Below are positions 14,181 to 20,960 of a stretch of 20,960 nucleotides of DNA, one piece after another. Where the stretch lies: positions 1 to 20,960 of the forward strand of contig JBELHJ010000040.1 in the NCBI GenBank assembly GCA_042091495.1, given 5' to 3'. Numbering within the stretch: position 1 is the stretch's first letter; every line of letters begins with the position of its first letter. The notes beneath the pieces are model-generated. The model made no database searches, was not told where the DNA came from, and was given only the letters and a program-made list of their open reading frames with translations. The stretch is from JBELHJ01 sp042091495. GTDB taxonomy: Bacteria > Bacteroidota > Bacteroidia > Flavobacteriales > Flavobacteriaceae. Made by a program: the position numbers and the translations under genes.

Positions 14181-16505
14181 TTATTGTGGTGTAAAGGTTA
14201 TTTGATGTTTCATTGATTTACTAGAAGCTGAAATAGTCACTGGCTTATTTTCTTCTCCTATTTTAATGACTGCAGTTGCAATACCTGCTTCAGCATAAAT
14301 AGGATCAACATTCAAAATGGTAGCATCACCAATACAGTCAAAAATCACTAGTCCATTATAATCAGGTATAAGATTATCATTTTTATCAGTGATGTAAGCA
14401 TGTAGAAAAACGGTATCGTTGCATCCTGCCTGTGGTGGTAATCCACTCTCATCAATTTTACAATTAATTTTAGAGCCTATTCCTGGCGTTGTAACAGTAT
14501 GTGCGTTTACTATTTTGCCGTTGTTATATCCAATGGCCTTTAAAGTTCCTGCTTTAAAACTATTTAGTTTAAATGTATATGGAGGATATTTTAAATGTTT
14601 ATTTTGATCTGTTTTTTCTGGTGCTTTTCTAGCTATTAGTGAATCGTTTAAATAAAGGGCAATTTCATCTGTATTAGCAAAAACAGTGACATTTGTGTCC
14701 GAGTTTTGATTCCAATAAGACGCTATTTGTAAAACACTTTTGTCAGATTGTGGTTGTTGACTTTTAAAAAAGTAATAACTAAATTTTGGAATTCTAAAGA
14801 TATCCATCAAGCCAGAGGTTTCGTGGTCATCGTAATACCCTCGGTTATAATCATACATCACCCAATAGCCGTCACCAAAGGCTGGGGTATCAAAATTATC
14901 ATTATGGGCTTCTGCAATATTATCTACTTGCTGAATTAGTCGTTTTTCTCCAAAACCTCTACGTTGCCTACTACTGGTTTCTATGCGTTTTAGTTTTGAA
15001 AATTTATGTTGGTTAAGCCCAGCATTCATAGCATAATACTCCCAATCGCCATATTCAGAAACCATGTAAGGTTTATCTGGATAATGTGCTTCATGTTTAA
15101 GACGGTGTTGTCTGGCTTCTAAATAAATATCATAGACTTCGGGTTTCCAGCCGCATGAATACACGTTATCTCCTGGATATTGTTTATGAACAATGTCATG
15201 CATTTGTTTCATGAAATCAATAGGCATTCTAGACTCATTTAATGAGACTTCCCAAGCCAATATACTAGGGTGATTCCGGTCTCTTAAAATTAACTGATTG
15301 GCAGCTTTAAACTGTTGATTTACAAAGGCCTCACTAGGATTATAATATTGCCAACCCAAAATAGCATCAATGACAACGATGCCTAGTTTATCACAAGCAT
15401 CTAAAAATGCTGGAGCCGGAGGGTAGTGAGACATTCTTATGTAGTTAAACCCCGCTTCTTTAATTTTGTAAGCGTCTCTGTACTGCGCTGCATTGGATAA
15501 TGCATAACCAATAAATGGGTACTCTTGATGCCTATTAACGCCCCGTAAAAAAAGGGACTCACCATTCAAGTAAAGTTGATTTTCTTTAAATGTAAATTGT
15601 CTTAATCCAAAGTGCGTTTCATTGACATCCAAAGTCGTTCTATTCTCAATTAATACAGTTTTAATTTTATACAAATTGGGGGTATCTGGTGACCATGCTT
15701 TGGGATTCTGAAGGGTGATTTGTTGTATATCTGTGTAATCCTTTCCAGAATTAATTTTTAAAATTGGAGAAGCTACTGTAAATACAGTTTTATCATCATA
15801 TTGTATGGTGTGTTTGATTAAAACTGATTTTGAGTTTTTGTGTGTATTTTTGATATGGGTTTGAATACTTACTGTTGCAGCATCTTTACTTAGAGATTCG
15901 GTTTTTATAAATAAGCCACCACTGGCAGTTTTATTTTCAAGATTGGCATGACTTATATGAACTTTATCTTTTACAATAAGCCAATTATTTCTGTAGAGTC
16001 CACCGTAAGTATTAAAGTCTAAGCGCTTTAATGGCTTTGGTCCTGTAATATCGCTATCACGATTATCCAGTTTAACGGATAGGGTGTTAATACCAGTTTT
16101 AAGGTATGCTGTTGCATCAAAAACGGCCGGTAAATAGCCTCCATAATGCATATAAACTTTTTGATCATTTATCCAAAATGAAGCCATGTTCATAGCAGCT
16201 TCAAATTCAAGAATTATGATTTTATTTTTAAATGACTTTGGGATATTTAATTCCTTTTGATACCAACATGTGCCTTGCCATTGATTGTTGACATATAGGG
16301 GTTCTAATTTAGGTGTATGGGGTAAATTTACAGTTTCCCAATTAGGGGTATTTTTTAAAATATAGTTGTCACTTAACAATGAATCTTGAGATTCAAGACG
16401 TTTAAATTTCCAAGTTTTATTAATGCTAATTTTTTGAGCCTCTGCAGTATTAAATAGTAAAAAACAAATTATTGAGGCTAAAGCTAATTTTAGATTTAAG
16501 TACAT
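14181..16505 (-). CDS. GH2 family glycosidase (beta-galactosidase-like)
   Basis: 774-residue glycoside hydrolase of family 2 with a signal peptide (about 1-23), probably periplasmic. Domain order: N-terminal jelly-roll (about 25-190, with LPHTPKLEP and GGYLPAVFDAT), Ig-like domain (about 195-305), TIM barrel (about 310-590) with RGVNRHQEYP and IRMSHYPP, then DUF4982-like and Ig-like C-terminal domains. The acid/base is Glu424 in EVSLNES; the nucleophile is probably Glu484 in MVSEYGDWEYY. Family 2 covers beta-galactosidase, beta-glucuronidase and beta-mannosidase. The sequence alone does not decide, but a beta-galactosidase-like role on oligosaccharides of a sulfated galactan or glycosaminoglycan-like polymer fits the sulfatase two bases downstream. 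The GH109-like gene ends nine bases before its ATG, so it is the middle gene of a tight operon. Confidence 0.92.
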   Translation of the reverse strand: MYLNLKLALASIICFLLFNTAEAQKISINKTWKFKRLESQDSLLSDNYILKNTPNWETVNLPHTPKLEPLYVNNQWQGTCWYQKELNIPKSFKNKIIILEFEAAMNMASFWINDQKVYMHYGGYLPAVFDATAYLKTGINTLSVKLDNRDSDITGPKPLKRLDFNTYGGLYRNNWLIVKDKVHISHANLENKTASGGLFIKTESLSKDAATVSIQTHIKNTHKNSKSVLIKHTIQYDDKTVFTVASPILKINSGKDYTDIQQITLQNPKAWSPDTPNLYKIKTVLIENRTTLDVNETHFGLRQFTFKENQLYLNGESLFLRGVNRHQEYPFIGYALSNAAQYRDAYKIKEAGFNYIRMSHYPPAPAFLDACDKLGIVVIDAILGWQYYNPSEAFVNQQFKAANQLILRDRNHPSILAWEVSLNESRMPIDFMKQMHDIVHKQYPGDNVYSCGWKPEVYDIYLEARQHRLKHEAHYPDKPYMVSEYGDWEYYAMNAGLNQHKFSKLKRIETSSRQRRGFGEKRLIQQVDNIAEAHNDNFDTPAFGDGYWVMYDYNRGYYDDHETSGLMDIFRIPKFSYYFFKSQQPQSDKSVLQIASYWNQNSDTNVTVFANTDEIALYLNDSLIARKAPEKTDQNKHLKYPPYTFKLNSFKAGTLKAIGYNNGKIVNAHTVTTPGIGSKINCKIDESGLPPQAGCNDTVFLHAYITDKNDNLIPDYNGLVIFDCIGDATILNVDPIYAEAGIATAVIKIGEENKPVTISASSKSMKHQITFTPQ

Positions 16506-16514
16506 AGGTTGGGT

Positions 16515-17906
16515 TTAGATAACTCTCATTATTTCTTTTTCAGTCTCACTTTTCCAATGACCATTGGTGAAATCTGGAATAGGAATAGGTAAGCTATTAT
16601 TCGCTACAGATAATTCACTAAGTGGTGTCACGGCACTCCATAAAACGCCATCATAAACATTTAGATCTAGAGGTAAACCAAGATTTAAACAACGAATCAA
16701 ACGGTACATCATAATAAAATCCATACCGCCGTGACCTTGTTTAAATTGTGAGCTAATAGTTTTTAATTTTTTTATCATGGGATGTTCATAGCGGTTTCTA
16801 TATGTTGTGTAATCCTCTTTAGTTAACCAGCTATGGCCATAAAATTCAAGTTGGTCAGAGTCTATAAATAATCTACTAGGATAGCCTTGATGCACTGCTT
16901 TTGTTCCAGTGACCTTATTAATTCTTGAGTAAGGTTGTCCGGTATGAACATCAAATTGTAATAATATGGTCTTACCTTTTGTAGTTTTTATTAAAGTTGA
17001 ATTCATATCACCACACTGAAATGAGTTTAAAGTAGCATTTTTTGATTTCGCAGTCTGACTTAAATTCAATTCTCTGGAACTCATAGAAGTTAGGTAATTA
17101 AAGGTATCACCTCTACCTATATTTAAATACATACTCACTGGTCCAAGCCCGTGCGTTGTGTAAAAATTACCATTTCTTGTAACATGGTGTTTTAATCGCC
17201 ATTGGTTTTTGTAATAGGTGTCACTTAGCATATGGGCTCGTAAATCATGTAAGTAGGCTCCCTCAGCATGAGTGATATTACCAAAAACACCTTGTTCTAT
17301 CATGTTAAGTACCCATAATTCTTCATCATTATAACAACAGTTCTCAATCATGATACAGTGTCGTTTGGTTTGTTCTGCAGTTTTGGTTAATAGCCAACAG
17401 TCCTCAATTGTATAAGCTATGGGAACTTCACATGCTACATGTTTTCCGTTTTGCATGGCATCAATGCTCATAGGCGTATGCCATTCCCAAGGGGTAGTGA
17501 CTAAGACCAAGTCAATATTATCTTGTTTGGTGAGTTTTTTCCAAGCATTTGGATCACCAACATAGGTTTTAGGTGGTTTTTTTTGCCAGCGGTTAAGCTC
17601 CTTTTCTGCAGCTTGAATTTTAGTTTCATCCAAATCACATAGCGCTACTATTTTACAGTATTTTTCGTTACCAAGCCATTCGAGCATTTGCAATAGTGTT
17701 TGTCCGCGATTACCTAGCCCAATGATACCAATATTAACTGTTTTGATAGGTTTATCTTTAAAACTTATCATAGAACCTTGGGTTGAGGTTTTGATTTGTT
17801 CTAAATGATTTAATGTTTCGTTATAATTTTCTGACCAAACGTTATTTGGCAGACTCAAAAATGCAGAAGTGCCTAGTAGTGATTTAACAAACGCTTTTCG
17901 TTTCAT
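16515..17906 (-). CDS. GH109-like NAD-dependent glycosidase (Gfo/Idh/MocA fold)
   Basis: 463 residues. An exported leader (MKRKAFVKSLLGTSAFLSLP) precedes a Rossmann NAD-binding domain with NIGIIGLGNRG (58-68), VALCDLD (87-93) and ACEVPIAYT (158-166), then the Gfo/Idh/MocA C-terminal domain. The pattern CCYNDEELWVLNMIEQGVFG, the segment NFYTTHGLGPVSMYL (His252) and GHGGMDFIMMYRLI (391-404, His392) matches GH109, whose founding member is an alpha-N-acetylgalactosaminidase using tightly bound NAD in an oxidation-elimination mechanism. GH109 proteins usually carry a Tat signal with a double arginine so they can be exported folded with NAD; here the equivalent place reads KRKAF, so the Tat route is less certain. 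Substrate may differ from GalNAc. It is the first gene of the unit with GH2 and the sulfatase. Confidence 0.88.
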   Translation of the reverse strand: MKRKAFVKSLLGTSAFLSLPNNVWSENYNETLNHLEQIKTSTQGSMISFKDKPIKTVNIGIIGLGNRGQTLLQMLEWLGNEKYCKIVALCDLDETKIQAAEKELNRWQKKPPKTYVGDPNAWKKLTKQDNIDLVLVTTPWEWHTPMSIDAMQNGKHVACEVPIAYTIEDCWLLTKTAEQTKRHCIMIENCCYNDEELWVLNMIEQGVFGNITHAEGAYLHDLRAHMLSDTYYKNQWRLKHHVTRNGNFYTTHGLGPVSMYLNIGRGDTFNYLTSMSSRELNLSQTAKSKNATLNSFQCGDMNSTLIKTTKGKTILLQFDVHTGQPYSRINKVTGTKAVHQGYPSRLFIDSDQLEFYGHSWLTKEDYTTYRNRYEHPMIKKLKTISSQFKQGHGGMDFIMMYRLIRCLNLGLPLDLNVYDGVLWSAVTPLSELSVANNSLPIPIPDFTNGHWKSETEKEIMRVI

Positions 17907-17981
17907 CTAAGTAATAGTTAGTCGTTAGATTTAGATTTAAAAACGAAGTTAAATTAGTTATTTCTTTTTTGAGTTATTATT

Positions 17982-18013
17982 CAAAACTTAACCAATATCA
18001 AATAACATTCAAT
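17982..18013 (-). promoter_or_regulatory. Possible promoter of the GH109-GH2-sulfatase operon
   Basis: On the minus strand ATTG (18010-18013) and TAAGTTTTG (17982-17990) are 19 bases apart. The -7 element has one extra base compared with TAnnTTTG. It lies in the 115-base gap between the propeller gene's stop and the GH109-like ATG, leaving a 75-base leader. The same ATTG/TAAGTTT pair occurs in front of GH81, which supports it modestly. Confidence 0.3.
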
Positions 18014-18021
18014 TTATTGTT

Positions 18022-20960
18022 TTAATGTTTCGCAAAGCGTCCAATATAATGTGTCTCTTTAGATAATGATTTTATGATGTAAATGCCTTTTTCTAAATGT
18101 GATACGTTTATATTTTTAGAGTTAGTTGACAATACACGTGCTCCTAAAACATTATAAATATGATAGGTCAAATCGTTTCGATCTGTAGCTATATTTAGTA
18201 TGTTATTTACAGGATTAGGGTGAAATTTAATACTTTTTTGTGTAGGGTTTTTAATAGATAGTCTATCATCTTCGATTATCACTAAATAGTCTTCAACTTC
18301 ACCTGCATCATTTTTACAGGGCTCTGGTGCTCCAAAATATGAACTTCTCACTCTTAAAATTATAGGTCTATCTGTTAAGGCGTTTTCTGGAATGGTAAAA
18401 CTTGCTGTGGCTAAATTATTTTCGAATAATCCCATGTCTATAGTCTCTTCAATTTCAATTTGTGAGTTGCCATTAAAATCAATCCAAGCCCCTGGTTCAT
18501 CGTCAGGAAATGCATAATTCATTTGAATACTCAAATTTTGAGTTTTACTCATGTAAAGTGTTACCGGGTCAAGATTATCATAAAAAGTATATCCATTTTT
18601 TTCTGATGAGTTTTCAAAATCATTAATAGTTACCTTATTAATGTAATCTGATGTAGTATTATCAGTTCCTTTAGAATCACATAATTTGTACTTTTTAACT
18701 GTATACATAAATTTATAAGACTCTGTTACATCATTATTTGAACCTGATGCAATGACTTTAAAATAAACTTTGGTATTTTCAGGAAACTCAGGTATAGGTG
18801 AGCTAGTAACCCAAAGATTATCTTTACTATTAATCATATCAATTTCGTATTTAAAGTCGGGAATATCTGTATTCCATATAACTTTCACACCGCTCAATAC
18901 ACCTTCATAATCCACTTCAACCATAACATGTTCTTTTGTGAAATTGTTGGGAAGATTATCTATTATTGGATGTGTGGTAAAAATCTTTTTAATTATTGGG
19001 AAGTATTGTTTGTTTTTTAGGTAATTAACCCATAAACCACGACCCCAAGTTGCTGCCTTTATCGTATTTGCAGCATGGTTAATTTCTAATTCTTCAACAC
19101 AAACTTTTGGAAGATTTGTACTGTATGATGACCACAATGTGCCATCAAGTGGCATTGTAAAAACTCCAATTTCAGTTCCAATATATATGTGTTGGTCATC
19201 AGTTTGATCAACTACTACAGTATGGACTGGGATGTCTTCTATATTGAAAGAGATATTAGTCCAAGTAGTTCCTCCGTCTTTAGTCATGAAAACTTTATTA
19301 CCATTATTTTGATAGCTAGCATAGACTACAAAAAAGGTGTTGTCATCTTTTGGATCAAAAGCAATATCCTGAATAGAGGCGTTAGGAAGATTATTCTTAA
19401 TACTTACAAAATTGGCACCGCCATCAATTGACTTTTCTATACTACTGTTTCTAGCAACTAAAAGGATTTGAGAATTATTCTGTGCAATCTCAGCATGCTT
19501 AATCGGATGATCAAATAGTGGATCACCAACATGAACATAACTACTGGCAAAATTGTCACTACGTTTTACTCCTAAGCTGAAATCGTAAATGGTCATTGGA
19601 TTGTTAGGGTCATATAGGATAGGGCTTTCCCAATCGCCATCTTCATCATTGTTTGGTACTGTCACAAAATCATGGGTAAGACCACCGTTTTTGGTTCTCA
19701 CACGATATCCATATTGTGCACTAGCTATCATCCAATTTGGATTCAACGGGTGAATGATAGCCTCCATACCATCAGCACCAAAGAATTCCAACCAGCCTTC
19801 TACATTTAAAATACTAGAACCATTATCTTGTGATCCAGACATAGATACACTATTATCAGACTGGCTTAACCCTAATTTATAATTTTCTCTAACACCAACC
19901 CCTTTTCTCATAATATTAGCCCAAGTGTTGCCACCATCTGTACTTTTTGCAACAAAACCATCTGTGCCAACATAAAAGTTGCCATTAACAGATATAGCAA
20001 CTCTTGTATCTGCATGCACATAGGCGGTGCTCTCTTCATAATTATCGAGGAGTTTTGGTTCTGCATATGGATGAAAATTATTGTCTGTCAAATCCCAATC
20101 TGTTTTTTGGTTAAAGGTGTTACCGTTATCATTAGAGCTATACAGGTCTACATAACCCGTAAGGATATTGCTTTCATCAGCATCATTAACCAAAAAAGCC
20201 GTAGATCCAACATTTGGGTTAGAAATGAATGAAAAATTAAGCCCCATGTCTGTAGACTTCCAAATACCATCATTTGACGAGATAAATACCAGATTAGGTT
20301 TAGCAGATGTTACAGACAAACGAGCAGTAGAAGTATTGTTATTTGGTATCGCATTTGAATTAGAAAATGTCTCACCCTCGTCTAGGGAGCGCATCATATT
20401 AACGTTGGAGTGCCCACTCAAATATAAATAAGAGGCATTCGTTGGGTGAAATGCTATGAATCTACACAGGTTATCAGAAACTTTTGTCCAAGTTGCTAAG
20501 TTGTCTTTAGATTTATAAACGCCTTTAGAAGTAAGCACAAATACAACATTATTTTTTAAAGGGTGATAAGCAACTTTGTGAATTATAAAGTATGATCCAA
20601 AGCCACCAAAACCAAGTGTTTGAGGGTTGAAAAGACTTTCGCTAAATGTGGTTCCACCATCTGTAGACCTGTAAACTCCATGCGAATAGCCGTTTCTAGC
20701 ATTTCTAAGGTTTATTAAGATGTGATTGGGGTTATCTGGTTTAACTGAAAATGTATTGACACCAGTGGCGGGCAAAAAATCTGTACTATTTCCAGTCCAT
20801 TCTCCACCTCCATCAGTAGTTTTCCAAAATCCACCACTCCTAGAACTAATGTAGATAAGATTCTCATTGTTAGGGTTAACCCAAATGTCTTCTATACGAC
20901 CAATACCAGCAGAATAGTGGCCTGTTACATTGGCAATAGTGTGAGGTCCTAATTCTCTCC
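18022..20960 (-). CDS. Asp-box/VPS10-like beta-propeller protein with GEVED and T9SS domains (5' end outside window)
   Basis: The frame stays open to the right edge, giving 978 complete codons; the N-terminus and signal peptide are missing. The TTG at 20773-20775 is internal, since coding sequence continues past it with ENLIYISSRSGGFWKTTDGG. At least nine Asp-box (BNR) motifs are visible, such as STDGGTTF, SLDEGETF, STDMGLNF, SNDNGNTF, STDGGNTW, SIDGGANF and TKDGGTTW, which implies one or two beta-propellers of the VPS10/sortilin and GH74 type. After about residue 650 come an Ig-like stretch and a GEVED domain (AWIDFNGNSQIEIEE to DAGEVEDYLV). The C-terminus is a T9SS type A sorting domain (KFHPNPVNNIL, IYNVLGARV). 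It should be displayed on the cell surface. Role: glycan binding, adhesion, or possibly a GH74-like hydrolase; no catalytic residues could be assigned. Confidence 0.85.
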   Translation of the reverse strand, partial: RELGPHTIANVTGHYSAGIGRIEDIWVNPNNENLIYISSRSGGFWKTTDGGGEWTGNSTDFLPATGVNTFSVKPDNPNHILINLRNARNGYSHGVYRSTDGGTTFSESLFNPQTLGFGGFGSYFIIHKVAYHPLKNNVVFVLTSKGVYKSKDNLATWTKVSDNLCRFIAFHPTNASYLYLSGHSNVNMMRSLDEGETFSNSNAIPNNNTSTARLSVTSAKPNLVFISSNDGIWKSTDMGLNFSFISNPNVGSTAFLVNDADESNILTGYVDLYSSNDNGNTFNQKTDWDLTDNNFHPYAEPKLLDNYEESTAYVHADTRVAISVNGNFYVGTDGFVAKSTDGGNTWANIMRKGVGVRENYKLGLSQSDNSVSMSGSQDNGSSILNVEGWLEFFGADGMEAIIHPLNPNWMIASAQYGYRVRTKNGGLTHDFVTVPNNDEDGDWESPILYDPNNPMTIYDFSLGVKRSDNFASSYVHVGDPLFDHPIKHAEIAQNNSQILLVARNSSIEKSIDGGANFVSIKNNLPNASIQDIAFDPKDDNTFFVVYASYQNNGNKVFMTKDGGTTWTNISFNIEDIPVHTVVVDQTDDQHIYIGTEIGVFTMPLDGTLWSSYSTNLPKVCVEELEINHAANTIKAATWGRGLWVNYLKNKQYFPIIKKIFTTHPIIDNLPNNFTKEHVMVEVDYEGVLSGVKVIWNTDIPDFKYEIDMINSKDNLWVTSSPIPEFPENTKVYFKVIASGSNNDVTESYKFMYTVKKYKLCDSKGTDNTTSDYINKVTINDFENSSEKNGYTFYDNLDPVTLYMSKTQNLSIQMNYAFPDDEPGAWIDFNGNSQIEIEETIDMGLFENNLATASFTIPENALTDRPIILRVRSSYFGAPEPCKNDAGEVEDYLVIIEDDRLSIKNPTQKSIKFHPNPVNNILNIATDRNDLTYHIYNVLGARVLSTNSKNINVSHLEKGIYIIKSLSKETHYIGRFAKH

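Noticed and set aside
20773..20775. TTG as the start of the propeller protein
   Set aside because: The frame remains open to the window edge, and the translation beyond it contains another Asp-box (KTTDGGGEW), so the codon is internal leucine.
6160..20960. Calling the cluster a full polysaccharide utilization locus
   Set aside because: No SusC-like TonB-dependent transporter, SusD-like lipoprotein or regulator (hybrid two-component system, SusR, or sigma/anti-sigma pair) is present in the window. I describe it only as a carbohydrate-degradation cluster.

Overview
The window looks like a chromosomal segment from a marine member of the Flavobacteriaceae (Bacteroidota). The DNA is AT-rich and Shine-Dalgarno-like start sites are scarce. 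Three proteins end in type IX secretion (T9SS type A) sorting domains with a YPNP or HPNP core. Promoters, where visible, fit the Bacteroidota -7 element TAnnTTTG. Nearly all genes lie on the minus strand. No rRNA, tRNA, CRISPR array, insertion sequence, phage gene or SusC/SusD transporter pair was found.

Left part (1-6151) is mostly envelope and housekeeping. It holds the N-terminal end of an exported protein cut by the window edge, a T9SS-secreted alpha/beta-hydrolase esterase, a 55-residue basic ORF followed by a strong hairpin terminator, and a patatin-type outer-membrane phospholipase transcribed together with an aldo/keto reductase. Divergent from these is a plus-strand pair: a small membrane protein and a DUF1295 (steroid 5-alpha-reductase-like) membrane enzyme.

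Right part (6160-20960) is a carbohydrate-degradation cluster read entirely on the minus strand. In transcription order: a large Asp-box/VPS10-like beta-propeller surface protein (5' end outside the window); a tight three-gene unit of a GH109-like NAD-dependent glycosidase, a GH2 glycosidase and an S1 sulfatase (gaps of 8 and 2 bases); then, after a recognisable promoter, a 1388-residue modular GH81 endo-beta-1,3-glucanase and a parallel beta-helix protein that may be a lyase or glycosidase.

My reading is that GH81 and the propeller protein act on the cell surface, since both have T9SS domains. The sulfatase, GH2, GH109-like and beta-helix proteins have plain signal peptides, so they probably finish oligosaccharide breakdown in the periplasm. 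GH81 points to beta-1,3-glucan. The sulfatase/GH2/GH109-like trio points to a second, sulfated substrate containing galactose or N-acetylgalactosamine. The substrate assignment is inference.
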